Source: Deinococcus ruber
Lineage (GTDB): Bacteria; Deinococcota; Deinococci; Deinococcales; Deinococcaceae
DNA length: 42,825 nucleotides
Assembly: GCF_014648095.1 (NCBI RefSeq)
Contig: NZ_BMQL01000038.1
Location: 1-42,825, forward strand
Direction: 5' to 3'
The notes below the pieces were generated by a model. That model made no database searches, had not been told where the DNA came from, and was given only the letters and a program-made list of their open reading frames with translations. Positions 33,541 through 41,552 of the stretch are shown here, piece after piece (position 1 is the first letter of the stretch; the number at the start of each line of letters is the position of its first letter). Position numbers and translations under genes: made by a program.

Positions 33541-33944
33541 TACTATGCTGAATGGCCTGAAGGGTTCAGTTCGCCGTCTGACTTCGAGCGGGCTGAACCA
33601 CTGCTCAGGCACCTGGGCGCGGCGATGGCTGAATTGCTGGGCCTGCTGCGCCGCTCAGGCATAGAAGAGGCCCAGGCCACCGAGCTGTTCGGCACGCTGC
33701 CGGTCGTCAGCCCGGCGCTGAAAGGGACGAACTCATGCTGGCCCGCGATTTTGCGCCGCAGTTCCCGGTTGAGCACGTCGAAAAAGATGTCCGGTACCTG
33801 CTGGAGGTCGCTTGGCAGGTGGGCGCAGCGCTGCCGCTGACCGAAGCGGTCAAGGAGGTATACGGGCGTGCCGTCTGGCAGGGGCACGGAGCGCAGAACA
33901 TCGGCGGGGTGATGCAGCTCTATCTGCACGACAGCACCCCTTGA
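33541..33944 (+). pseudogene. Decayed 3-hydroxyisobutyrate dehydrogenase-family gene
   Basis: Two frames together encode the C-terminal half of a beta-hydroxyacid dehydrogenase. Frame one gives FERAEPLLRHLG joined directly to AAMAELLGLLRRSGIEEAQA and LPVVSPALKG; frame two continues with MLARDFAPQFPVEHVEKDVR, then LEVAWQVGAALPLTEAVKEV. The lysine in EKDV corresponds to the start of the conserved domain-2 helix. The NAD-binding half is missing, about 30 residues are lost between LLRHLG and AAMAE, and a frameshift lies near 33733. No ATG precedes the first part. It is not functional. Confidence 0.7.
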
Positions 33945-34178
33945 TCGACCTGCCGGAGTCAACGGTATAGGCGCAGGAGCCTTTCGGCCTGCACGTGCTT
34001 ACGCCCCTGGTACAGATTCCGATGCATGATTTGTTTCTGCTCACATGCAAACAAGGCGCGGCAGGGGCCAGTCAGGATGAAAGAGGAGGCATCGGGCCGC
34101 TGGAGGCGGCAGGCGTCTTCGTCGGTGGCGCTCGACTATGCCCTGCACCTGGGTTGGGGTGGTCGGCATAGCTGAAGC

Positions 34179-34222
34179 ATGCCGTCAAGATGACGCGCTA
34201 CAAAGCGTCACCTTGACGGCAT
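34179..34222. repeat. Long imperfect hairpin, 18-bp arms
   Basis: ATGCCGTCAAGATGACGC (34179-34196) and GCGTCACCTTGACGGCAT (34205-34222) pair over 18 bases with one mismatch and an eight-base loop. It lies in the gene-free stretch 33945-34282, 60 bases from the end of the CGNR gene, which it could terminate on the minus strand. A site for a recombinase or the end of a lost element is an alternative. No copy of this sequence was noticed elsewhere in the window. Confidence 0.65.
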
Positions 34223-34282
34223 CCAGAACAGTGAACGAAAGGAGGGCAGAGGAGAACTGGACAGCCACTCACAGCTTCAGCG

Positions 34283-34906
34283 TCAGGGAATGACGCGTTG
34301 CAGAAGGGCTCTTCGGTGTCGTTGTGCCTTGGCGCGGTTGCCGCAGTCTTGCATACTGCACCAGCGGCGACGTCCGGCCTTGCTGGTATCCAAAAACAGC
34401 CAGCCGCAGCCCCGGTCATCGGCGCACTCACCCACGCGGGCCAGCAGTTCCGAGGTGAGCAGATCAGCCGCGTCCACTGCCACGGTCCACCACACACGGT
34501 TCAGATCCTCGGCGGCTGACCACGTCCACTGGATTCCCGTTGTGGTCACCTGCAAAGCTTGCTGCTGCGCTGCTTCGGCACGGGCCGCAGTCAGTATGTG
34601 TAGATCAGGAGCGGGCGGAGCATGCCCATGCGTGACCGCGTGAAACACCTGATAGATCGACTCACGCAGCTCACGGGCACGCGACAGGGCCGCAGCGGCC
34701 TTCTCAGGCTGGGCCTGCGCGTCTGCCTGGAACGTCTGTCGCTCCAGTGCGTGGATGATGCCCGCCTGTTCGCCCCATCTCAGCAGGTCTTCAACCGTCT
34801 GGACACGCTCACCCGGGTGGGCTGTGGCGTGCCAATCCACGGTATTGGCGAACTCCAGGCAGAGTCGCTCCGCAATAAAGGAGAAGGGACGTGGGGGTGG
34901 GTCCAT
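34283..34906 (-). CDS. CGNR zinc-finger/ABATE domain putative regulator
   Basis: A 207-aa protein from ATG 34906, with AGGA nine bases upstream and an AT-rich promoter region beyond; a GTG two codons earlier is possible. The N-terminal ABATE-type domain opens with ERLCLEFANTVDW, contains LLRWGEQAGII, and runs to about residue 150. The C-terminal CGNR zinc finger reads DRGCGWLFLDTSKAGRRRWC, then SMQDCGNRAKAQRHR, with four cysteines as ligands. Proteins of this family are putative stress-response or antibiotic-biosynthesis regulators in Actinobacteria and Deinococcus; the basic end probably contacts DNA. It is divergent from the small ORF and MFS exporter genes, a common layout for a regulator and its target. 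Confidence 0.9.
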   Translation of the reverse strand: MDPPPRPFSFIAERLCLEFANTVDWHATAHPGERVQTVEDLLRWGEQAGIIHALERQTFQADAQAQPEKAAAALSRARELRESIYQVFHAVTHGHAPPAPDLHILTAARAEAAQQQALQVTTTGIQWTWSAAEDLNRVWWTVAVDAADLLTSELLARVGECADDRGCGWLFLDTSKAGRRRWCSMQDCGNRAKAQRHRRALLQRVIP

Positions 34907-35011
34907 CAGCACATCCTAACTTATAACTCTTTTAACTGAATTTAAAGGTTATTGTTTCTCGCTTTCGTAACCTCTATAAGTGTTTTCAGAGGTGTCGATC
35001 GGAGGAACCTG

Positions 35012-35215
35012 ATGAACGAAAAGGATCGCGATGTCCGAACCGTCCGCCGCCAGCACCCTGGGCAGCCCCTTACAGCAGCACAACTGCCGTGCCTGCTCTG
35101 CGCGAGACCTGGGCAGCGGCTCGCACACACCGGGGCAGCGGGCGGTCTGCCAGTATCGTTCGGCAGGGCGTGGCTGAGTCTCCAGAGCGGCCTTTCTGAA
35201 CAGGTCGCCCAGTGA
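35012..35215 (+). CDS. Small ORF upstream of and coupled to the MFS gene
   Basis: A 67-codon ORF beginning MNEKDRDVRTVRRQHPGQPL with a strong GGAGG site six bases before its ATG. It ends in TGA overlapping the GTG of the MFS gene (GTGA). The protein is Arg/Gly/Pro-rich with one Cys-x2-Cys (CLLCARPGQ) and no known family. Another frame inside it (from ATG 35031) is also open for about 50 codons, so it may be a decayed gene. The ribosome site and overlap suggest its translation is needed for translation of the exporter. Confidence 0.4.
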   Translation: MNEKDRDVRTVRRQHPGQPLTAAQLPCLLCARPGQRLAHTGAAGGLPVSFGRAWLSLQSGLSEQVAQ

Positions 35216-36522
35216 CCGGCCAGGGTGTGGCCCGGGTCTCCGTTCAGCGGGGGTTGTGGCGACAGACCGACTTCCTCCGGCTGTGGGGAAGCGAAACGGT
35301 GTCTCTGTTCGGCTCGGCCATCACAGCCCTGGCCCTGCCACTGACGGCGGTGACGACACTGGGAGCCACGCCGACCCAGATGGGCTTCCTGGGAGTTGCA
35401 CAATTCCTGCCCTTCCTGCTGCTTTCGTTGCCACTTGGCGTCTGGGTCGATCGGTCGCGCCGCCGTCCGCTGCTGGTGCTCGCCAACCTGGGGCGGGCCG
35501 TCCTGCTCGCGCTGATTCCTCTCGGAGCTGCCCTTGGCTGGCTGCATCTGAATGTCGTGTATCCGGTGGCCTTTCTGGTCGGTACACTGGACACCCTGTT
35601 TCACCTGGCGTACTCGTCCTACCTGCCAGGCCTGGTGGGTCAGGCAGGGCTGCTGGAGGGCAACAGCAAAGTGCAGGCCAGCGCCTCGGTCGCCGAGATC
35701 GCCGGGCCGGGCCTGGCTGGTCTCCTGACCGGATGGCTGGGAGCGCCCACCGCCATCGCCCTGGACGCCGTGTCTTATCTGCTCAGTGCGCTGGGAATCG
35801 GCACGATCCGACGAGTCGAGCGTCCGCCTGAACCGCACCCCACCCAGATCGACCTACGGGCAGAAGTCCTCGCAGGCCTGCGGCTGGTGTTCAGCAGTCC
35901 ACTGCTGCGCGTGATGGCGACCGAGGCAGGGATCTTCAACGGCGCTTCACAGGCACTGTCGACGCTGTTCGTGCTGTACGCCACACGCGACCTGCACCTG
36001 GGCGCAGACCGACTTGGCCTCATCCTCGGAGCCGGAGGTGTGGGAGCCTTGATCGGCTCGCTGCTGGCTGGGCCACTTGCCCGAAAACTGGGCTTCGGAC
36101 GTGCCCTGGTCTGGTCGGCCATGCTGTGCTGCGTGGCTCCACTCCTGATCCCGGCAGCTCAAGGCAGGCCAGCAACCCTGATGGGGGTGCTCATACTGGC
36201 GTATTTCCTCGAAGGGACGGGTGTCGCAGCGTCCTCTATCCACTTCCTGAGTCTGCGGCAGGCGGTCACACCCCTGCCGCTGCTCGGACGGATGACCGCC
36301 AGCTACCGCACCCTGACCTACGGCGTCCTTCCACTCGGAGCGCTGCTGTTCGGCTTCCTTGGAGATCACCTGAGCGTGCGGACAGCTCTCTGGATCGGTA
36401 CCGGCCTGATGTCGGTCGCTTGGCTCTGGGTGCGTTTCTCGCCCGTATGGCACTTACACGACCTCCCTGCCCGTCCTGAGTCGCCGCCACATGGCCCCTG
36501 TGAAGCAGAGCACCACTCGTGA
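35212..36522 (+). CDS. MFS transporter (MFS_3/EntS-like exporter)
   Basis: A 436-aa integral membrane protein from GTG 35212, which overlaps the upstream small ORF. About twelve hydrophobic segments are visible. Typical landmarks are the opening LWRQTDFLRLWGSETVSLFG, the loop LGVWVDRSRRRPLLVLANLG (MFS motif A), a central cytoplasmic loop around IRRVERPPEPHPTQIDLRAE, and the second-half GPLARKLGFGRALVWS. This is the pattern of drug/siderophore exporters of the EntS type, driven by proton antiport. The substrate is unknown. The divergent CGNR protein may control it. Confidence 0.9.
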   Translation: MTGQGVARVSVQRGLWRQTDFLRLWGSETVSLFGSAITALALPLTAVTTLGATPTQMGFLGVAQFLPFLLLSLPLGVWVDRSRRRPLLVLANLGRAVLLALIPLGAALGWLHLNVVYPVAFLVGTLDTLFHLAYSSYLPGLVGQAGLLEGNSKVQASASVAEIAGPGLAGLLTGWLGAPTAIALDAVSYLLSALGIGTIRRVERPPEPHPTQIDLRAEVLAGLRLVFSSPLLRVMATEAGIFNGASQALSTLFVLYATRDLHLGADRLGLILGAGGVGALIGSLLAGPLARKLGFGRALVWSAMLCCVAPLLIPAAQGRPATLMGVLILAYFLEGTGVAASSIHFLSLRQAVTPLPLLGRMTASYRTLTYGVLPLGALLFGFLGDHLSVRTALWIGTGLMSVAWLWVRFSPVWHLHDLPARPESPPHGPCEAEHHS

Positions 36523-36769
36523 GCACGCCCACCCGGGTGGCTCTGAACGGCAGAAATCCGGCGTGTTCGGGATTGGCCTTCCAGCCGTCGACAGGCATCT
36601 CTGTGGCAGAGTTTCCCAACGCCTTTTCCGTGTGGGCCTGACGCGGATGAAGCGTACCTGGAAGTGCTGAAACGCGGTGTAAGGGCATTGACAGCGGCGC
36701 TGGCCCCATCCTGCCGAGTACCAGCAGGCAGGAACACCGAGACGGGCAGACCAGGCCGCACCCGCCGAC

Positions 36770-37426
36770 CTACCGGAGAACCGCCTCGCTTGATGTTCTG
36801 AGGATGGTGATCGACAGGCCAAACAGCCACGCCATAAATGCCACGAGGAAGACGCGCTGGATAAGTCCCTTCCAGGCATACAGTTCACTGCGTGGGAACT
36901 GACTGGTTTTCAGAAATCCAATCGTGACCACCAGCAGACAGCACACCAGAAGTGTCCAGACCGCCCACCCACGCCAGCGGGCCGACTTTGGAAAGAGTCT
37001 GTAAACAAAAAAACAGATGACCGGAGCCAGCGAAAATACCGCCGCGCCGAAGATGCCGTGAATCAGACCGTGAACCGTGTGCTGATTGAACAGCGACGCC
37101 GGATCGGTTATGAATGGCCCCGAGCCGATCAGACAGAGGCCCATGATCTGAAGCAACACCGAGACGACACGGGTGCGTTTTCTGTCGGCAAATGGCAATT
37201 GCAATTCCCGTGCAAAGAAAAAAATCAGAGCGCCCGTGACGATGAAATTGACGATCTGAAGCCAGCCAAGCGGCCCTATCGACAGTTCGCTGACGAACAT
37301 ACTGTTCGGGCGATAGGCAGGCTGCAACCAGCCCAGCATGGCAAACGTCGTCACAAAGACCACAGGCGCGAGCAATCCAGCCGCCGCAGCGCGGTGAATC
37401 CGCTTCCCATCGGCTGCACCTTTCAT
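36770..37426 (-). CDS. DUF998 family integral membrane protein
   Basis: A 218-aa protein from ATG 37426 with an AGG a few bases upstream and a possible -10 (TAGAAT) before it. Six hydrophobic segments are visible, for example LLAPVVFVTTFAMLGWLQP, WLQIVNFIVTGALIFFFARE, VVSVLLQIMGLCLIGSG, GAAVFSLAPVICFFVYRLF and WTLLVCCLLVVTIGF. The P-x-Y-R-P-x-x-x-x-x-S-E-L-S-x-G-P-x-G-W motif after the first helix and the G-x-G-P-F-x-T-D-P-x segment are typical of DUF998. Function unknown for the family. It stands alone between the MFS gene (convergent) and the LeuA-like gene. Confidence 0.85.
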   Translation of the reverse strand: MKGAADGKRIHRAAAAGLLAPVVFVTTFAMLGWLQPAYRPNSMFVSELSIGPLGWLQIVNFIVTGALIFFFARELQLPFADRKRTRVVSVLLQIMGLCLIGSGPFITDPASLFNQHTVHGLIHGIFGAAVFSLAPVICFFVYRLFPKSARWRGWAVWTLLVCCLLVVTIGFLKTSQFPRSELYAWKGLIQRVFLVAFMAWLFGLSITILRTSSEAVLR

Positions 37427-37793
37427 GTGACCTGCATTCTATTGGTCCCTGTATGCGCTGGTGACAGGTGACTGATCTTGCTCCAGCGTTGTGGTTCTTA
37501 CACGCTCATCTGCATGGGATGTTCAGAGAGACTCTGCTTCTCTGGCTTCCGTGTTGTTTCCAGCCGACATGCCTGATGCCGTCAACGTCGAATACAGCCC
37601 AGATGTTCAGTCCGTCATCGTGACCGCCACATCAGCGCGGTCACAGAAGATACAAAACGCCGCATTCCAGACAGACGCAAGCAGGGCACAACCGCCGAAC
37701 TTCTTCATGGAGAGCCTTCAACGACTCGCCTGACATGTTCTGCGCGAACAAACAGGACAGGCTCTAAGGTTCACGTAGTCAGCCCGCTGCCCG
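37427..37793. other. Intergenic region with a doubtful plus-strand ORF
   Basis: About 365 bases. One plus frame (37491-37733) contains DAVNVEYSPDVQSVIVTATS and ends FFMESLQRLA; it has no ribosome site and no family. It could be the worn end of a lost gene. Nothing else is recognised. Confidence 0.3.
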
Positions 37794-39122
37794 TCATGGA
37801 CGCTTGGCATTTCCTCCCTGCGTCGAAATCAGGTCCAGAACCTGCGGCGCGATCTCTTCCCATTCCACAGCAGTCTGACGTCCGCCCTCGAACGCGGCGT
37901 TCAGGTGCGTGTGCAACGACAACAGTTCCTCATTGTCCTTCTGGAGTTCAACGCCTGTATGGCTTTTGATCAGGAAGATCAAGCCCGCCAGCCCGCTGTC
38001 CTTTGTCAGACTGAGTTCCAGCGGTCGCCCTAACAGAAGCGGCACATTAAAGGGCGCATACATCGGCCAGAACTTGTTCAACCCGTCTGCGTGGATGCCG
38101 GCGCGGGTACGGTGGGCGTCTTTGCCGTACAGCGGATATTTCGCGGGCACCCCCTGCCCGAGCGTCTCGTAGATGCTGCTCAGGGCATTCAACTGGGTGA
38201 AATCGGGCGCGTTCTCCGCGAAGTACCCCATGCCCAGGAGATGCAGCACAACACCTTCCAGCGGGGCATTTCCCGTTCTCTCGCCTTTCCCCAGCAGGGT
38301 GCCGTTGATGGCCGCGCAGCCTGCGAGAACAGCTGACAGGCAATTCGCCACCACCAGATGGGTGTCATTGTGTGGGTGAAACTCCAAGTCCTCTCCGCGC
38401 ACGTCGAGTGCCAGGAATTCGCCCACCATGCCTGGAACACTGCGAGGCCACGCGACGAATGTGTAGGGCAGCCCGAGGCCCATCGTGTCGCAGATGCGGA
38501 ATTTCGGTCGTCCAGCGTCTCCATAGGGTGCTGCCAATTCCATCACTGCTTGCACGAATGGCAAGAGAAATTCGCGTGGTGCGCGAGTGGCATCCTCCAG
38601 ATGAAGTCTGGGCTTGAGGCCCGCATCAAGGACCGTTTGCACGGCCTCCAGATATTTGCTGGCCGCCTGTGTTCTGCCGCCGGGGGTGAATTTATAGAAG
38701 GTATGGTAATCGCTGGCACTCGCCAACATCCCGGTTTCGCGCACCCCCAATGTGCCCACCAGGTCGGCGTCTGCGCGACTTGCACGAATCCAGGTGGTGG
38801 GTTCGATCGGTGCTCCCCCCTGAAAGCGCTCCACCGCTGCGGCCAACATCCTACGGTCGGAGGAACGGTAGACGAAGAATTCCGCCTGTCGAACTGCCCT
38901 GCTCGTACCGGTGAACGCACACATGACGTCGTACAGCTGGATCCCCTGCTCGGCGCTCAGCGGCAGTCCGCCCTGCTGTCCATCACGGTGGGTCGTCTCT
39001 GTTGTCCACGCGTGTGCAGGCAACGCTGGCGGACGCTGGGTCCACACGAACTGCGGGAACTGGTCATGAGGATAGGCATCTGGAAACAGGTTGGGCTCGG
39101 CACTGTCCTGAATGTGTGTCAT
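37794..39122 (-). CDS. LeuA/homocitrate synthase-family acyltransferase (HMGL-like)
   Basis: A 442-aa enzyme from ATG 39122 with AGGAGG nine bases upstream. The TIM-barrel core of the 2-isopropylmalate/homocitrate/citramalate synthase family is complete: ETTHRDGQQ (42-50; Arg46, Asp47), CDTMGLGLP (211-219), the metal motif FHPHND (His249, His251), GTLLGKGERTGNAPLEGV, and the subdomain histidine in AGIHADG. The end is short, without the full LeuA leucine-binding domain, so allosteric feedback of the LeuA kind is unlikely. These enzymes condense acetyl-CoA with a 2-oxo acid. The 2-oxo acid is unknown. It is divergent from a citrate synthase with its own HTH; both are Claisen-type condensing enzymes and may act in one pathway. 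Confidence 0.87.
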   Translation of the reverse strand: MTHIQDSAEPNLFPDAYPHDQFPQFVWTQRPPALPAHAWTTETTHRDGQQGGLPLSAEQGIQLYDVMCAFTGTSRAVRQAEFFVYRSSDRRMLAAAVERFQGGAPIEPTTWIRASRADADLVGTLGVRETGMLASASDYHTFYKFTPGGRTQAASKYLEAVQTVLDAGLKPRLHLEDATRAPREFLLPFVQAVMELAAPYGDAGRPKFRICDTMGLGLPYTFVAWPRSVPGMVGEFLALDVRGEDLEFHPHNDTHLVVANCLSAVLAGCAAINGTLLGKGERTGNAPLEGVVLHLLGMGYFAENAPDFTQLNALSSIYETLGQGVPAKYPLYGKDAHRTRAGIHADGLNKFWPMYAPFNVPLLLGRPLELSLTKDSGLAGLIFLIKSHTGVELQKDNEELLSLHTHLNAAFEGGRQTAVEWEEIAPQVLDLISTQGGNAKRP

Positions 39123-39173
39123 GGAATATGGCCTCCTGCGTGTATGTTGCGAGACTTGATAAGAGTCGTCAAT

Positions 39174-39199
39174 CTTGATTTTCCAATCAAGTTTAAAAT
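39174..39199 (+). promoter_or_regulatory. Inverted repeat operator and leaderless -10 of the HTH-citrate synthase gene
   Basis: CTTGATT (39174-39180) and AATCAAG (39185-39191) form a palindrome with a four-base centre. It is followed at 39194-39199 by TAAAAT, which ends six bases before the ATG at 39206. The operator sits where polymerase binds and lies between the divergent LeuA-like and citrate synthase genes. The citrate synthase's own HTH domain is the obvious candidate to bind it. A related TTGAT sequence occurs at 39156. Confidence 0.6.
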
Positions 39200-39205
39200 C
39201 AGAAG

Positions 39206-40423
39206 ATGCCCTTCTCTTTGTCGGCAGTGGAAGCCACCGAACGCCTGGGCGTGACCCGGGCGACTCTTTACGCATATGTCAGTCGCGGTCTGGTTCGTTC
39301 AGAAGCGGGCCAAGGTAAAACCAGGGCAAGGCGGTACTCCGCAGAAGATATCGACGCGCTGGTACGGCGGCGAGACGGACGCCGCGACCCTGAAAAAGTG
39401 GTACGAGGTGCACTCACCTGGGGGGCACCCGTTCTGGAATCCGCGCTCACCCTCATCACAGACGGACGCCTGTACTACCGGGGGCACGATGCAGTGAGCC
39501 TCGCGGAGAGCCGCACCCTGGAAGATGTCGCGGGGTTGCTGTGGACGGGCACGCTGCGGCCCATTCCCGTGCCGCTGCGTGCCCATCTCGCGCTGACACC
39601 CCTACGCGCCGAGGACAGTGTCCTGGAAGGCTTCGCGCATGCCCTCATCCACGCTGGAGCGCGTGACCTTCAAGCCCGTGACGCTCGACCTGAAGCCCTG
39701 CCAGCAAACGCCGCGCGTGTACTCTCCCTGCTGTTCGCAGTGAATGAACGCGTCCACGGCATTCCAGCTGCGCCCGATCTGACGCTCCACGAGCGGTTGG
39801 GGCGTACCTGGGGGACCAGTCCGCTGCAAACGGACCTGCTGCGCCGGGCGCTGGTGCTACTCGCAGACCACGAGCTGAATGTCTCCAGCTTCACCGCTCG
39901 GTGCGTGGCCTCCAGCGGTGCTGGCATGCACCACGCGGTACTGGGGGGCGTCTGCGCGTTGCAGGGCGTTCGGCATGGTCTCAGCACCGAACTGGCATAC
40001 GAACTGCTGGAGCTCGCCGCACAGCAGGGAGCTGCCCGCGCACTGTCGAGCGTGATGCGGCGTGCCCGCTATCTGCCTGGCTTCGGGCATGTGCTGTACC
40101 CAGAGGGTGACCCGCGCGCTCGGGCATTACTTGAATTCATGACCTCGACCTGTCCCGATGTTCCTGCGCTGTCTGCGGCCCAGGCGCTGTGCGAAGAAGT
40201 GCGGCGGGAAGTGGGTGAACATCCGAATATCGATCTGGCACTCGCGCTAGTGGTGTCTGTCCTGGGAGGGCCGATTGAGCGCGGGCTGATCCTGTTTGCC
40301 CTGGGCCGGACGGTAGGCTGGCTTGGACACGCGATCGAGTCCTCGGCTCAGGGGCGTCTCATCAGACCACGCGCGAAATATGTCGGTCCAGTCCCCATCG
40401 GGAAAACGCCTCCTGGCGAGTGA
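39206..40423 (+). CDS. Citrate synthase-family enzyme with N-terminal MerR-like HTH domain
   Basis: A 405-aa protein. Residues 1-60 are a helix-turn-helix: LSAVEATERLGVTRATLYAY, then a wing RARRYSAEDIDALV. Residues about 65-390 are a citrate synthase fold with the active-site set kept: His222 (DHELNVSS), His257 (VRHG, equivalent to the catalytic His of GPLHG), His295 (GFGHVLYPEGDPR) and Asp343 (NIDLAL). So it could be both an enzyme (acyl-CoA plus oxaloacetate or a similar 2-oxo acid) and a DNA-binding regulator sensing these metabolites. It starts leaderless behind a palindrome and is divergent from the LeuA-like gene. HTH-citrate synthase fusions are known in databases but their function is poorly understood. 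Confidence 0.88.
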   Translation: MPFSLSAVEATERLGVTRATLYAYVSRGLVRSEAGQGKTRARRYSAEDIDALVRRRDGRRDPEKVVRGALTWGAPVLESALTLITDGRLYYRGHDAVSLAESRTLEDVAGLLWTGTLRPIPVPLRAHLALTPLRAEDSVLEGFAHALIHAGARDLQARDARPEALPANAARVLSLLFAVNERVHGIPAAPDLTLHERLGRTWGTSPLQTDLLRRALVLLADHELNVSSFTARCVASSGAGMHHAVLGGVCALQGVRHGLSTELAYELLELAAQQGAARALSSVMRRARYLPGFGHVLYPEGDPRARALLEFMTSTCPDVPALSAAQALCEEVRREVGEHPNIDLALALVVSVLGGPIERGLILFALGRTVGWLGHAIESSAQGRLIRPRAKYVGPVPIGKTPPGE

Positions 40424-40660
40424 AAAGGCAGATAACCGCAGCGTCGGTGGCGGGCGGGGAATGGGTGTTCGGACGCTGCTGGAAGGCCTGCAAATCGGTC
40501 TGCTGTCTCCAGACGTACCCTGACTCCGGGTGCTGGTGCGCCCACCAAAACCGTCACCTGATCGGCCCCATCGGCGAGCAGCGCGGCGAAGAGCGAAACC
40601 AGCCAGCGAATGTTCTGCATCGCCGCCTTGCAGCGACTCCTGGGTGAATGCAGCGCAGAA

Positions 40661-41344
40661 TCACCCAACTGGAACAGATGTTGCGTCTCGGTCGTCGTGG
40701 CGGAAGGTTACGGTACGCAGTTCTGTGCCCTGGCTGAAGTCAATGCTGAGGGGTGCTGATACCGCAGGTTGCTGAACAGGGAACCAGCCGCGACCTGTGG
40801 GGACAACGATCAACATGCCGTCGTGATCACCGACAGGGGTAAACGTGGCGCTCTGACCGTTGAAGGGATGAAGTCCGTACAGTTGACTGAGCTGAGCAAC
40901 GGCGGTGGGGACGTTCGGAACGACAAGACCTATTTCGGAAATATTGAGGAGATGATGTGCTGCAAATGGCCCGCTCTGGTCTGTTGGGCGGTCATGTCGG
41001 GCAATCAATTCGAGAATGTTCCCGGCGGGGTCGTTGAAGTAGAGATTCGTTGTATTCCAGGTTGCAGAGGGTTCAAAGCGCGTGACGCCGTCTTGATCTG
41101 CCAAGAGCGGCACCCGCCTGGCAAGCCAGTTCTGAGCCTCGTTGACGAGATTTCGAGGGATTTCGAAGGCAACGTGATAGGTGTCGCTGAATTCGGATGC
41201 GTGCCGATAAACCAAGGTGCTCATACCGACGCGAATGCTCACTGTATTGGGTGTGATCTCCACTGGTAAGGCGAGTATTTCTCCGTAGAAGTGCGCCAGG
41301 AGGGACAGCGCTGCGGCATGGAGGGTTGCCCGGTGAATGATCAT
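40661..41344 (-). CDS. VOC family protein, two-module (ring-cleavage dioxygenase-like)
   Basis: A 227-aa protein from ATG 41344. Two VOC modules are visible: the first from LHAAALSLLAHFYGEILALP to NLYFNDPAGNILELIARHD (about 8-118), the second from SEIGLVVPNVPTAVAQLSQL onward, with TFTPVGDHDGMLIVVPTGR. His8 and Glu in NILELI of the first module could be metal ligands as in extradiol dioxygenases or glyoxalase I. The second module is shortened, ending in LRTVTFRHD. No substrate is implied. An inverted repeat lies immediately upstream of its start. Confidence 0.85.
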   Translation of the reverse strand: MIIHRATLHAAALSLLAHFYGEILALPVEITPNTVSIRVGMSTLVYRHASEFSDTYHVAFEIPRNLVNEAQNWLARRVPLLADQDGVTRFEPSATWNTTNLYFNDPAGNILELIARHDRPTDQSGPFAAHHLLNISEIGLVVPNVPTAVAQLSQLYGLHPFNGQSATFTPVGDHDGMLIVVPTGRGWFPVQQPAVSAPLSIDFSQGTELRTVTFRHDDRDATSVPVG

Positions 41345-41348
41345 GCCG

Positions 41349-41385
41349 GCATCTTGACCCTTTCCTCAATTTGAGATCAAGATGC
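41349..41385. promoter_or_regulatory. Inverted repeat upstream of the two-module VOC gene
   Basis: GCATCTTGA (41349-41357) and TCAAGATGC (41377-41385) are perfect 9-bp inverted repeats 19 bases apart, centre to centre 28 bases, beginning five bases before the gene start on the minus strand. It may be a regulator site, or in RNA a hairpin over the 5' leader. Confidence 0.5.
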
Positions 41386-41552
41386 CCGCTCTCCCTTCGC
41401 GGCGGCTGAAAGGCGTGGGTTGAAGGTCTTCGCGCTCCGGTTCTATGATCCGGAAGGGCTGCACTGCCAACGAGAAGGAGCGGCTCAGCTTCATTGCCCC
41501 GCCCAGGTGGCCTCCGAACTGTTCAGGCAGCTCCATGACCCGCCGATCGCCA

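Noticed and set aside
37491..37733. 80-codon plus-strand ORF downstream of the LeuA-like gene
   Set aside because: No ribosome site, no family, and no conserved neighbour; noted only as a possible remnant.
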